Positions 52,770 through 61,509 are shown, counted from the stretch's first letter. The stretch is DNA of 64,000 nt from Streptomyces sp. HUAS MG91 (GCF_040529335.1 NZ_CP159534.1:2666001-2730000); one strand, 5' to 3'. Made by a program: numbers and translations. The notes: generated from the letters alone by a model not told the origin.

Positions 52770-52807
52770 GGTGCGGGCCGCGGCGCCCCCTCGCCGCGGC
52801 CCGCACC
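52770..52807 (-). terminator. Terminator of the S53 protease gene
   Basis: A perfect 16-bp stem: 52770-52785 (GGTGCGGGCCGCGGCG) with 52792-52807, and a 6-base loop. It begins 17 bp after the protease stop codon. Confidence 0.75.
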
Positions 52808-52824
52808 CCTTCACGGGGCGGCTG

Positions 52825-54117
52825 TCAGCCGGTGAACCCGCTCACGCCCTGGGGCGTGCCCCAGCCGGTCGGACCGTCGTAGCCGGTCTTCGCGGTGCAC
52901 AGGTAGCTGCTGGAGCAGCTGCCGTTGTTGCCGGTCGTGACGTCGTTCAGCGCGGAGGTCCCGGCCTTGGCGTACGGGAACTTCGCCGGGTACGAGCCGG
53001 ACGACGGGACGCCGCCGAGCGCGTAGACCGCCGCGATGATCGGCGAGGAGGCGCTGGTGCCGCCGAAGGTGTACCAGCCGGCGGTGATGCCGTACGAGTC
53101 GTAGACGGAGACGCCGGTGGCCGGGTCGGCGACGGCGGCGACGTCCGAGATCGTCCGCTTCGCGCAGCCGGTGTCGGTCTGCCAGGCCGGCTTGGTGTCG
53201 TAGGCCGAGCAGCCCGAGCCGGTGCCCTCGGTGCTGCTGGTCTTCCACACGGACTCGGTCCAGCCGCGGGTGGTGGAGGTGGCCTTGGTGAGGGCCGTGC
53301 CGCCGACCGAGGTGACGTAGCGGGAGGCCGCCGGGTACTCCGCGCCGTAGCCCTCGTCGCCCGCGCTCACGGTGATGGCGACGCCCGGGTGGTTGAAGTA
53401 CGAGGAGTCGTAGGAGCTGTCCGATGAGGACTCGGAGCCGCCGTAGCTGTTCGACACGTACTTGGCGCCGAGGGTGACGGCCCGGTTCACGGCGGTGCCG
53501 AGGTTGGCCATCGACGCGGACTTGGCCTCGACGAGGAGGATGCTGCACTTCGGGCAGACCGCGCTCGCCATGTCGAGGTCGAGGGAGATCTCCTCGGCCC
53601 AGCCGCTGTCGGCGGTGGGCAGCGCGGTGGTGGAGCCGGTCTGGCTGACCTTCTTGAAGCAGCCGCCGGCCGAGGTGCAGGCCGGAAGACCGTAGTACGA
53701 GCGGTACTTGGCGAGGTCGGCCTCGGCGTTCGGGTCGTCGTAGGCGTCGACGATGGCGATCGTCTCACCGGCGCCCTTCGCCGCGGCGGCCGAGGTCAGC
53801 CCGTAGGCGGCCTGGAGGTCGCTCGGCCCGTACCCGGACGGGGTGGAGGCGTCGGCCGCGTCGGGGGCGGCGTGCCCGGCCTTGGCCCGCTGGACGGCGT
53901 ACGCGGTGGTGCCGCTGGTCACCCGCTTCGCACCGCAGGCCATCTCGCCGGCCTTGGCGGGCTGGGAACAGGCTCGTTTCCAGGTGACGTGCGGGGTGGG
54001 CGAGCCGGCGGCGGCTCCGGCCTGGCCGGCGGCGCCGAGTCCGGCGAGGACGAGCGCCGCCGTGCCGAGCAGCGCGGCGCCGGTGCGGCGCCATCTGTGG
54101 GGGTGTGTGTCGCGCAA
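52825..54117 (-). CDS. Secreted S53 (sedolisin-like) serine-carboxyl peptidase, short form
   Basis: A 430-residue exported protein. The signal peptide covers about residues 1-36 (ALLGTAALVLAGLGAAGQAGA). The S53 triad is visible as Glu176 and Asp180 (AEEISLDLD) and Ser355 (GGTSASSP), with oxyanion Asp254 in SAGDEG. ISDVAAVADPATG is the likely calcium-site region. Only about 60 residues separate signal peptide and catalytic domain, so the usual long propeptide is missing. The start is TTG at 54117, chosen because AGGAGG lies seven bases upstream and no other start is suitable. It probably digests protein outside the cell. Confidence 0.85.
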   Translation of the reverse strand: MRDTHPHRWRRTGAALLGTAALVLAGLGAAGQAGAAAGSPTPHVTWKRACSQPAKAGEMACGAKRVTSGTTAYAVQRAKAGHAAPDAADASTPSGYGPSDLQAAYGLTSAAAAKGAGETIAIVDAYDDPNAEADLAKYRSYYGLPACTSAGGCFKKVSQTGSTTALPTADSGWAEEISLDLDMASAVCPKCSILLVEAKSASMANLGTAVNRAVTLGAKYVSNSYGGSESSSDSSYDSSYFNHPGVAITVSAGDEGYGAEYPAASRYVTSVGGTALTKATSTTRGWTESVWKTSSTEGTGSGCSAYDTKPAWQTDTGCAKRTISDVAAVADPATGVSVYDSYGITAGWYTFGGTSASSPIIAAVYALGGVPSSGSYPAKFPYAKAGTSALNDVTTGNNGSCSSSYLCTAKTGYDGPTGWGTPQGVSGFTG

Positions 54118-54208
54118 CGTACTGCCTCCTGAGAAGGGTGGACAGGGGCGGTGCGGGTGCTGTGCGACCGCCGGTCCTGTGTCCCCGGCGGCCGCGACGA
54201 TGCTTGCT

Positions 54209-54229
54209 TTGTTGCGCACACTTCAACAA
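54209..54229. promoter_or_regulatory. Dyad TTGTTG/CAACAA upstream of the protease gene
   Basis: TTGTTG (54209-54214) and CAACAA (54224-54229), separated by nine bases, lie about 95-110 bp upstream of the TTG start. The rest of 54118-54343 holds no gene. The dyad could be an operator or part of a promoter; weak evidence. Confidence 0.35.
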
Positions 54230-54343
54230 GGGGCGGCGGGGACTCCAGAGCTCCGCTTTACCGAATCCGTCCGCTTCGACGGGACGTAGATAGGCGGTAG
54301 TTGACCGTGGTCACAGGAAACTCATGGTTTGGCGCCGCCCGGG

Positions 54344-55849
54344 TCACCCCAGGCGGATCACGTTCCAGGACAGCGGCTCCAGGGTCGCCCGCAGCGTGCC
54401 GCCGTCCAGAACGGTTCCCGTCGCCGCGTGCGGGGCCACCCGCCCGGGGTCGGTACGGGTGTTGCGGGCGTCCGGGTCGGCGTCGGCCAGGACCGAGTGC
54501 TCGGTGACCGAGGTCAGCTCCAGCCCGTTCAGGGCGACTTCGAGCGGCAGGGACTCCGTCTGACCGCGGTTGACGGCGAAGACGGTGACCGTGCCGTCGT
54601 CGGCGCGAACGGCCGTGGCGTGCAGCAGGTCGGCGGTGCCGTGGCGCGCGGTGTCGTACGTCGGCGAGTCGACGCGGACGTCGAGGACCTCGCCGCGGCC
54701 GTACCGCGCCGCCTGCGCGAACGGGAAGAACGTCGTCTGCCGCCAGGCCGGGCCGTCCGGCTCGGTCATGATCGGGGCGATGACGTTGACCAGTTGGGCG
54801 AGGCAGGCGACGGTGACCCGGTCGGCGTGGCGCAGCAGGGCGATCAGCAGCGAGCCGAGGACGACGGCGTCGGTGACCGAGTAGACGTCCTCCAGCAGGC
54901 GCGGGGCCTCGGGCCAGTCGAGCGCGGAGACCTCGGCGTCGGTGCGCGTCATGTACCAGACGTTCCACTCGTCGAAGGAGAGGTTGATCCTCTTCTTCGA
55001 CTTGAGGCGGGCGCCGACGTGGTCGCAGGTCGCGACGACGTTCTCGATGAACGACTCCATGTCCACCGCGGAGGCGAGGAAGGAGTCGCGGTCGCCGTCG
55101 TGCTCCTCGTAGTAGGCGTGCAGCGAGATGAAGTCGACGAGGTCGTACGTCTCCTGGAGGACCGTCGACTCCCAGGCGGCGAAGGTGTCCATGCCCTGGC
55201 CGGAACTGCCGCACGCGACCAGTTCGACGTCCTTGTCTATCTGCCGCATGGCGCGGGCCGTCTCGGCCGCGATCCGGCCGTACTCCCCGGCCGTCTTGTG
55301 GCCGGTCTGCCAGGGGCCGTCCATCTCGTTGCCCAGGCACCACAGGCGGATGCCGAAGGGGTCCTTGTCGCCGTGTTCGGCGCGCAGGTCCGAAAGCGCG
55401 GTGCCCGAGGGGTGGTTGGCGTACTCCTGGAGTTCGATGGCCTCGGCGACGCCGCGCGTGCCGAGGTTCACCGCCATCATCGGCTCGGCCCGCGGGCCGA
55501 TCTTCCGCAGGAACGCGATGTACTCGGACAGGCCGAACCGGTTCGGCTCGGTGGTGCGCCAGGCCAGGTCGAGGCGGCGCGGGCGGTCCTCGACGGGGCC
55601 GACGGAGTCCTCCCACTTGTAGCCGGAGACGAAGTTGCCGCCGGGATAGCGGATGACGGTGACGCCCAGTTCCCGTACGAGTTCGAGGACGTCGGTGCGC
55701 AGGCCCGCCTCGTCCGCGCTCGGGTGGTCCGGCTCGAAGATGCCGGTGTAGACGCAGCGGCCGAGGTGTTCCACGAACGACCCGAACAGGCGCGGATCGA
55801 CCGTGCCGATCGTGAAGGCGGGGTCGAGGGTGAAGCGTGCGGTGCTCAA
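54344..55849 (-). CDS. abfA: GH51 alpha-L-arabinofuranosidase, intracellular
   Basis: A 501-residue GH51 enzyme. The acid/base Glu175 is in CLGNEMDGPWQ and the nucleophile Glu294 in SFDEWNVWYM; IRYPGGNFVSGYKWED is also characteristic. No signal peptide, so it trims imported arabino-oligosaccharides, releasing L-arabinose. The start is TTG at 55849 with GGAGGG upstream; no ATG or GTG is well placed. It is next to the lactonase and IclR regulator genes. Confidence 0.93.
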   Translation of the reverse strand: MSTARFTLDPAFTIGTVDPRLFGSFVEHLGRCVYTGIFEPDHPSADEAGLRTDVLELVRELGVTVIRYPGGNFVSGYKWEDSVGPVEDRPRRLDLAWRTTEPNRFGLSEYIAFLRKIGPRAEPMMAVNLGTRGVAEAIELQEYANHPSGTALSDLRAEHGDKDPFGIRLWCLGNEMDGPWQTGHKTAGEYGRIAAETARAMRQIDKDVELVACGSSGQGMDTFAAWESTVLQETYDLVDFISLHAYYEEHDGDRDSFLASAVDMESFIENVVATCDHVGARLKSKKRINLSFDEWNVWYMTRTDAEVSALDWPEAPRLLEDVYSVTDAVVLGSLLIALLRHADRVTVACLAQLVNVIAPIMTEPDGPAWRQTTFFPFAQAARYGRGEVLDVRVDSPTYDTARHGTADLLHATAVRADDGTVTVFAVNRGQTESLPLEVALNGLELTSVTEHSVLADADPDARNTRTDPGRVAPHAATGTVLDGGTLRATLEPLSWNVIRLG

Positions 55850-55888
55850 GGCGTTCCCTCCCTTTCGGAGTGCGGCTTTCGTCGTGGC

Positions 55889-55914
55889 CGAGCGCGCGGT
55901 TCCCCGCGCCCCTA
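55889..55914 (+). repeat. Degenerate dispersed repeat overlapping the lactonase stop
   Basis: CGCGGTTCCCCGCGCCCCTA at about 55895-55914 is a variant of the dispersed repeat. Its end contains the TAG stop (complement) of the lactonase gene, and it overlaps a small hairpin CCCCGCGCCCCTATCGGGG. Confidence 0.6.
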
Positions 55915-56760
55915 TCGGGGCTGCCCGAACGCGGGCTGCGGCAGGCCCTGGCCGATTCCCGGGAGGACCAGCAGCGAACCGGCCAGCGGGGAGGGGGCGT
56001 TCAGGCCCACCCGGGCCGACGAGACGTACAGGTCGCTCAGGTCCGGCCCGCCGAAGGCGCAGGCCGTGGGCCGCCGCACCGGCAGCGGCACGACACGGTC
56101 CAGGGCGCCGGACGGCGTGTAGCGGCGCAGAGCCCCGCCGTCCCACAGGGCCACCCAGACACAGCCGTCGGCGTCCACGGTGAGCCCGTCCGGGACACCC
56201 GCACCCTTCTCGACCGTCGCCAACTCCCGCCTGTCGCGCACGCGTTCGCCGTCCACGTCGAAGACGTCGATGCGGCCCGTCGCCGTGTCGACGTAGTACA
56301 TGAGCGTGCCGTCGGGGCTCCAGCCGGTGCCGTTGGAGACGGTGACGTCGTCGAGGATCTCGGTCGCCGTGCCGTCGGGGGCCAGGCGGATCAGATTGCC
56401 GCCGCCCGGTGTCTCGTCGTACGCCATCGAGCCCGCCCACAGGGCGCCGTCGGGCGCGACCGCCGCGTCGTTCCCGCGGCGCCCGGGGACCGGCTCGCGG
56501 TGCAGCCAGCCGAAGGTGCCGTCGGGGCCGTAACGGGCCACGCCGTCGCGGAGGTTGACGACCAGACCGCCGCCCGCGCAGGGCTTGGCGGCGCCCACGT
56601 GCTGCTCGGTGGCCAGCACGGTGCGGCGGCCGCTGCCGGGCTCGTAGGTGTGCACGCGCGAGCCGAGGATGTCCACCCAGATCAGCCGCCCGGCGGCCGC
56701 GTCCCAGGTGGGGCCCTCGCCGAGTTCGGCGGTCTCGCGCACCGCCACCTCGGCCCTCAC
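55912..56760 (-). CDS. SMP-30/gluconolactonase family lactonase
   Basis: A 282-residue six-bladed propeller. The metal ligands typical of SMP-30 are visible: Glu15 (LGEGPTW), Asn97 (RRGNDAA), Asn143 (VSNGTGWS) and Asp191 (VPDGLTVD). It opens sugar lactones such as arabino- or galactono-lactone to the acid. The start GTG at 56760 overlaps the IclR stop (GTGA). Location beside an arabinofuranosidase and IclR gene supports a role in non-phosphorylative sugar oxidation. Confidence 0.9.
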   Translation of the reverse strand: MRAEVAVRETAELGEGPTWDAAAGRLIWVDILGSRVHTYEPGSGRRTVLATEQHVGAAKPCAGGGLVVNLRDGVARYGPDGTFGWLHREPVPGRRGNDAAVAPDGALWAGSMAYDETPGGGNLIRLAPDGTATEILDDVTVSNGTGWSPDGTLMYYVDTATGRIDVFDVDGERVRDRRELATVEKGAGVPDGLTVDADGCVWVALWDGGALRRYTPSGALDRVVPLPVRRPTACAFGGPDLSDLYVSSARVGLNAPSPLAGSLLVLPGIGQGLPQPAFGQPR

Positions 56761-57530
56761 GGCGTGCCCCGGTGGCCGAGGCGCTCGGACAGATCGGCCG
56801 CGCCCTTCGCGGCGAGCTGGGCCAGCTCCTGCTCGCGGGCGTCCGTCCAGCGGATCATCGGTACGGAGATGGAGAGCGCGGCGACGACCCGGTTGGTGCG
56901 GTCGCGCACGGGCGCGGCGACGCAGCTCACGTCCGGGTTGGACTCGCGGCTCTCGACGGCGACCCCGCGCTCGCGGATCGCGTGCAGGGCCTCGCGCAGG
57001 ACGGCCGGGTCGGTGACCGAGTTCTCCGTCATGGCCGCGAGCGGGGCGTCGTCCGGGATGCGGGCGGCCAGCTCGGGCTCGGGCAGGGACGCGAGGAGCA
57101 TCTTGCCGACCGAGGTGCAGTGCGCGGGCAGCCGGCGCCCCGCCGCCGAGACCATCCGCACCGCGTGCGTGGAGTCGACCTTGGCGATGTAGATGACGTC
57201 GGTGCCTTCGAGGATCGCCACGTGTACCGTCTCGTCGCAGGTCTCGGCGACCGAGCGGGCGACCTGCTGGCCCTCGGCGGCGAGATCGAGCTGTTCCGCG
57301 TACCGGCTGCCGAGCTGGTAGGGCCGCACCCCGAGGCGGTAGCGCCCGGGCTCGCCGGGGACCTGCACGAGGTACGAACGGGCGGCGAGCGTGGTGACGA
57401 GCTCGTGGACCGTGGTGCGCGGCAGCTGGAGCTTGCGGACGATGTCGGGGGCGGACAGCGTGCCGTCCCCGTCGAGGAAGAGCTCCAGGATGTCCAGAGC
57501 CCGGGTCACGGCTGGTACGAGGCGTCCCAC
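56757..57530 (-). CDS. IclR family transcriptional regulator
   Basis: A 257-residue IclR protein. The N-terminal winged helix is RALDILELFLDGDGTLSAPDIVRKLQLPRTTVHELVTTLAARSYL; the C-terminal effector domain has AHCTSVGKMLLASLPEPEL. Starts at GTG 57530, with GGGAGGGG upstream. A GTTCGATATTTCAAC site lies just before the start, and the same 12-base core occurs at the dehydratase/ABC operon, so it likely controls both blocks. Confidence 0.9.
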   Translation of the reverse strand: MGRLVPAVTRALDILELFLDGDGTLSAPDIVRKLQLPRTTVHELVTTLAARSYLVQVPGEPGRYRLGVRPYQLGSRYAEQLDLAAEGQQVARSVAETCDETVHVAILEGTDVIYIAKVDSTHAVRMVSAAGRRLPAHCTSVGKMLLASLPEPELAARIPDDAPLAAMTENSVTDPAVLREALHAIRERGVAVESRESNPDVSCVAAPVRDRTNRVVAALSISVPMIRWTDAREQELAQLAAKGAADLSERLGHRGTP

Positions 57531-57548
57531 GACCGATCCCCTCCCTAT

Positions 57549-57563
57549 GTTCGATATTTCAAC
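57549..57563. promoter_or_regulatory. IclR-type operator GTTCGATATTTCAAC
   Basis: Lies 19 bp upstream of the IclR start codon. The first 12 bases are identical to the reverse complement of 43855-43866 at the dehydratase promoter. Imperfect dyad with GTT/AAC ends. Autoregulation is inferred. Confidence 0.6.
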
Positions 57564-57635
57564 TGATGATCGGTATGGCGAACACAGGCTATGCACAGCG
57601 CCCTTGACCGGGCAATGGGCCGACGCTGCGCGACC

Positions 57636-58250
57636 ATGGAGGGCATGCCGCGCCCCACACCGTCATCAGGTCCCGCCGAGCCCTTCACACCGCTCCACTT
57701 CCAGCTGGTGCTGCTGCGCAGGATGGCCGACCACAACCCGGAGCTGGTCGAGACCGCCCGCGCCGACCTGGGCGTCTCCGTCGCCGACATGCGGGAGGCG
57801 AACCGCCGCTGGCAGGCCATGGTCCGCTCGCCCCGCGCGCGGGCGGCCGTCTCCCGCTACCGCTCGGTGCTCGGCGCCCCCGAGCGCACGCTGACCCGGC
57901 GCATCGGCGACATGGAGTGCGAGGCGCTGCTGTGGCCGGTGCCGCTCTGGCCCGACCTGCGCTTCGAGGTGCTGCTCTCGCCGCAGGGCGCGGTCTGGAA
58001 CGACTGGCTGATCCGCGCCCCCGGCGCCCCGGGGCCGGTGCTGCGGACCCTCGACGACCTCGCCCCGTGGTCGTGCACGGTCGACGAGGCGGCCCGCGCC
58101 TTCGCCCCGGCCCGCCCGCTCGAAGGTTCGGCGCCGACCCGCTGGGGGCTGGCGTTCACGGCGCCGGACGCGTCGGGGACGCCGCGCGAGGTGCGGGCCG
58201 AGTTCACCTACGGGCTGCTCCAGCGCTGGACGCTCACTGGGCGGCCTTGA
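57636..58250 (+). CDS. Hypothetical protein
   Basis: A protein of about 204 residues without signal peptide or membrane segments. HFQLVLLRRMADHNPELVETARADLGVSVADMREANRRWQ at the start is helical; the second half has WPVPLWPDLRFEVLLSPQGAVWNDWLIRAPG and ends LLQRWTLTGRP. I do not recognise a family. Start could be 57636 or 57645. Its last 17 bases overlap the end of the convergent ATP-grasp gene. Confidence 0.65.
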   Translation: MEGMPRPTPSSGPAEPFTPLHFQLVLLRRMADHNPELVETARADLGVSVADMREANRRWQAMVRSPRARAAVSRYRSVLGAPERTLTRRIGDMECEALLWPVPLWPDLRFEVLLSPQGAVWNDWLIRAPGAPGPVLRTLDDLAPWSCTVDEAARAFAPARPLEGSAPTRWGLAFTAPDASGTPREVRAEFTYGLLQRWTLTGRP

Positions 58251-59109
58251 GGATCGCCTCGGCCACGGCCGGCAGGGAACCGGGGTGCACGGCGGCGAGG
58301 AACAGATTGGGCTCGACGAGTTCCAGCTCCATCACGCACGGGTGCCCGTCGGGCCCGTCGACCAGGTCCACGCGCGCGTACAGCAGCCGGTCCGCGCCGC
58401 CCGGCACGGCGGCCAACGCCCGCGCGGCGACGGCGTGTTCGGCTTCGGTGGGCTGCCACGGCTCCAGCCCGGGGTGCGCGACCTTACGGGCGTCGAAGGC
58501 GACTCCGGGGGTCAGGACGGCGCCCTTGCGTACGGAGTGCAGGAACTGCCCGCCGTAGAACAGCACGGCGCGCTCCCCGTTGAGGTCGATCCCGTCGACG
58601 TACGGCTGCACCATCGCGGTCAGCCCCTCGGCGTGCATGCGGACCAACTGCCGCAGCGCCGTGTCCCGTTCGGCCGGGGTGTAGCGGGCGGCGTACCGGG
58701 CGCCGGCGCCGGAGGCCGGTTTGACGACGTAGGCGCGGTCGTCCGGCAGGTCGGGGGTCTCGCCCGGCGCGACGTACGCGGTCGGCACGGTGGGCACTCC
58801 GGCGCGGGCGAGTTCGCCGAGGTAGCGCTTGTCGGTGTTCCAGTGGAGCACGTCCACGGGGTTCGCGAGCCGGGTGACGGCGGCGCACCGCGCGGCCCAT
58901 CGCAGGAACTCCGCGCGGCGCCAGCTGTAGTCCCAGGTGGAGCGCAGGACGACCAGGTCGAAGCCGGCCCAGTCGACGGCCGGGTCGTCCCACTCGACGG
59001 CGGTGGCGTCGGCGCCGTGACGCTTCAGCTCCGCCACGAGCAGGGGGAGATCGCGGTCTGCGCTGACCTCGGGGCCGGGCCGGCAGGTGACCAGGGCTAT
59101 ACGGGACAT
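58234..59109 (-). CDS. ATP-grasp domain protein (RimK/glutathione-synthetase-like)
   Basis: A 291-residue ATP-grasp enzyme. The N-terminal pre-ATP domain has WDDPAVDWAGFDLVVLRSTWDYSW; the ATP-binding region has AYVVKPASGAGARYAARY and the metal-binding end VMELELVEPNLFL. These enzymes ligate a carboxylate to an amine or thiol. Start ATG 59109. Substrate unknown; no biosynthetic partners are adjacent. Confidence 0.85.
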   Translation of the reverse strand: MSRIALVTCRPGPEVSADRDLPLLVAELKRHGADATAVEWDDPAVDWAGFDLVVLRSTWDYSWRRAEFLRWAARCAAVTRLANPVDVLHWNTDKRYLGELARAGVPTVPTAYVAPGETPDLPDDRAYVVKPASGAGARYAARYTPAERDTALRQLVRMHAEGLTAMVQPYVDGIDLNGERAVLFYGGQFLHSVRKGAVLTPGVAFDARKVAHPGLEPWQPTEAEHAVAARALAAVPGGADRLLYARVDLVDGPDGHPCVMELELVEPNLFLAAVHPGSLPAVAEAILKAAQ

Positions 59110-59142
59110 GCCACCAGGCTACGGTGCCCGCGGTGGGGGTGG

Positions 59143-59244
59143 TCGCGCAGTTCCCCGCGCCCCTGAGATGCGCACTTCGTGCGCCATCTCGTCGGGGAAG
59201 GCTGCGCGCAGCGCATGCCTTCAGGGGCGCGGGGAACTGCGCGA
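59143..59244. repeat. Perfect 24-bp inverted pair of the dispersed repeat
   Basis: The arm 59143-59166 and its exact reverse complement at 59221-59244 enclose 54 bases that hold an inner dyad (GATGCGCAC/GTGCGCCATC at 59166-59187). The arrangement can form a cruciform or long hairpin. The right arm encodes the last residues of the MFS protein. Confidence 0.85.
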
Positions 59245-60465
59245 GAAGCGGCCACCGGCCCGCAGGCGACCGACAACCCCCTCAAGAGCGCGGGGCACTC
59301 CGCGACCGGCCAGCACCACCACCCCGGCGACAGCCCCACCCGCGACCATGAACCCCGCATGGGCACCCCCGGCATCCACGGCCCGCCCCGCCACCGCCGC
59401 CGCCCCGGCGGAGCCCCCCGCGCTCGCCGACCCCAGCCAGGTGAAGGCCTGCGTGAGGACGGCCCGGGGCACCGCCGCCTCGGTCAGCACGGAGGTCACG
59501 GCCAGCAACGGCGGCACGGCCAGCCCGGTCAGGGCAAGCGCACAGCCCAGCGGAACCGGAGCGTCGAGCACGGTCAGCGGCAGACAGGCCAGAAGCAGCC
59601 CCACCGCGGCGACGGCCCGCTGCCGCACCGGCCCGGCCCGCCACCGCCGCGCCCCGTACACCCAACCACCCACCAGGCTGGTGCAGTTGGAGACCGCGTA
59701 CAGCACCGGCGCGAGGTCGGGGGTGCCGCGCCCGACCGCGTACGCGGAGACGGAGACCTGCATCGCGCCGAAGTACACGCCCAGCGCGAGGGTGCTCGCG
59801 ACGAGCCCCAGGAAGGCCGGGCGGCGCAGCGCCCGCCCCGCGTGCCGCCGCTCGCCGCGCTCCGCGACCGGCGGCGCGGTGCGGCGCTGGAGGGTGAACG
59901 CCAGACCCCCGCCGATCACGAGCGCGGCGGCGAGTGCACTGCCCAGGCCGGGATGCCCGGCGGCGCCGACGGTGCTGACGAGCGCGGGCCCGACGAGGAA
60001 CGACAGGCCGTTCGCGAGGGATTCCAGGGCGAAGGCACCGGGCAGCGCGGCGTCCTGCCCGGTACCGCGCAGCAGCGCCGCCCAGCGGGCCGCGGACAGG
60101 GCGCTGATCTGCGGCAGGGTGGCCCCGGCGAGCGCCCCCGCGGTGGCGGCGACCGGCACCGGGCCGCCCGCGAAGAGCAGCGCCACGGCCGCCCCGTGCG
60201 CCCCGAGCGCGTACGGCACGACACGGCGTTCCCCGAACCGGTCGACGAGCCGCCCGATCTGCGGCCCGGCCAGCGCGTCGGTGACGGCGAAGCACCCGGT
60301 GACCAGGCCCGCGGTGGCGTAGGAGCCGGTGCGGGCGTGCACCAGCCAGACGATGCCGAGCCCGGTCATGGCGAGCCCGATCCGCCCGACACAACCGGCG
60401 AGGAAGAAGGCGGCGGCGCCCGGAGTGCGCAGCAGAATGCGGTAGTTGGCCGGTGTCGAGGACAC
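59221..60465 (-). CDS. MFS transporter with repeat-derived C-terminus
   Basis: A 414-residue major facilitator with about 12 membrane segments; QIGRLVDRFGERRVVPYALG is motif A-like. The first segment begins at AAFFLAGCVGRIGLAM. The start is GTG at 60465 with AGGGA upstream. The end of the frame, GRFSRSSPRP, is encoded by a copy of the dispersed repeat, which also provides the TGA, so the last residues may not be native to the family. Probably an efflux or sugar carrier; substrate unknown. Confidence 0.82.
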   Translation of the reverse strand: MSSTPANYRILLRTPGAAAFFLAGCVGRIGLAMTGLGIVWLVHARTGSYATAGLVTGCFAVTDALAGPQIGRLVDRFGERRVVPYALGAHGAAVALLFAGGPVPVAATAGALAGATLPQISALSAARWAALLRGTGQDAALPGAFALESLANGLSFLVGPALVSTVGAAGHPGLGSALAAALVIGGGLAFTLQRRTAPPVAERGERRHAGRALRRPAFLGLVASTLALGVYFGAMQVSVSAYAVGRGTPDLAPVLYAVSNCTSLVGGWVYGARRWRAGPVRQRAVAAVGLLLACLPLTVLDAPVPLGCALALTGLAVPPLLAVTSVLTEAAVPRAVLTQAFTWLGSASAGGSAGAAAVAGRAVDAGGAHAGFMVAGGAVAGVVVLAGRGVPRALEGVVGRLRAGGRFSRSSPRP

Positions 60466-60669
60466 GGCGCGTCCCTTTCGCCGCCCGGCGGGCCGCGTCA
60501 CAGCGGGGCCGTCGGCGTCCGGAGGGGCCGGCCCGTGATCGCGACTGGAACCTTCCAGTGCGGGCGTGGGGTGGGGACGCGCGCCCCACGCCGACTCCAT
60601 CACCGGGCAGAGTCTGTGATCGCTACAGAGACAGAAAACAGCAAGCAGAAAACAGGTACGCGCACGATC

Positions 60670-61458
60670 CTACGGCCAGAACTGCGCGAGCACCCCCTCC
60701 TTGAACGGCTGCGGCGAGACCGCCATGTCCCCGGCGAAGGGATGGTCGAGGGTCAGGCAGAGCAGCAGGCTCACCCCGATCAGCGCGGCGACCGACGCCA
60801 CGAACATCAGCTGGGCGCGGATGCTCTTCATGCCGTAGAGGAAGGTCAGCGGCAGCATGACGAGGGCGCCGCCGTAGACGAGGAGGTCGAGGAGCATCGG
60901 CAGGGACTGCTCGGAGTCGGCGAGCCGGGTCCTGCGGGCCTCGGCGACCTCGCCGAGCGTGCTGACGGCCTGCTCGTAGTACGCCTGCTGCGCGTTGGTC
61001 TTCGGCTCGTACTCCTGGAACACGGTGTAGAGGCGTACGACTTGGGGGTTGGTGAGCCCGGGGTCGGGACGGCCCTGCCGCATCAGCGGCCACTGCCGGT
61101 CGACGACGGAGTGCACGTACGCGCCCATCGCGTCGGACACCTTCCGCTGCTGTTCCGGCGGGAACGCGGAGGCGTCGCGCAGCACTTCGGCGGTCTGGCT
61201 GGCCTCGGCGGCGACATTGGTGCCCGCTTCGTTGAGCCCCTCCCACTCGGCGACGACGACGAAGGCGAGGATGATGCCGTAGATCGCGGCGTACATGCCG
61301 AGCACGACACCGATCATGTCGTTGTACGCGCCCGCCGAGAGCCGCGGAAATCTCCGCCGCACGAGAAGGCACCCGGCGAGCGCGAGCACCACGGCCCCGC
61401 CTCCGAGCAGCACGGCGAGGGCGAACGTACTGAAGTGATTGAGCAGCCAGATTCCCAC
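60670..61458 (-). CDS. DUF4239 family membrane protein
   Basis: A 262-residue protein with two N-terminal membrane segments (FALAVLLGGGAVVLALAGCLL; VVLGMYAAIYGIILAFVVVAEW), an external or cytosolic helical domain (YVHSVVDRQWPLMRQG, EYEPKTNAQQAYYEQA) and two C-terminal segments. This is the DUF4239 (bestrophin-like) layout. Start GTG at 61458. Function unknown. The 204 bp before it (60466-60669) hold no gene. Confidence 0.82.
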   Translation of the reverse strand: MGIWLLNHFSTFALAVLLGGGAVVLALAGCLLVRRRFPRLSAGAYNDMIGVVLGMYAAIYGIILAFVVVAEWEGLNEAGTNVAAEASQTAEVLRDASAFPPEQQRKVSDAMGAYVHSVVDRQWPLMRQGRPDPGLTNPQVVRLYTVFQEYEPKTNAQQAYYEQAVSTLGEVAEARRTRLADSEQSLPMLLDLLVYGGALVMLPLTFLYGMKSIRAQLMFVASVAALIGVSLLLCLTLDHPFAGDMAVSPQPFKEGVLAQFWP

Positions 61459-61509
61459 GGAGCCCTAACCAGCCGAGCGCGGGCCCGGTTACGGCGGATC
61501 GACACGCCC

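Noticed and set aside
58234..59109. The ATP-grasp gene as the missing member of the Ter module
   Set aside because: It lies about 50 kb from the Ter genes among unrelated genes and its motifs are RimK-like in general; no evidence of linkage.
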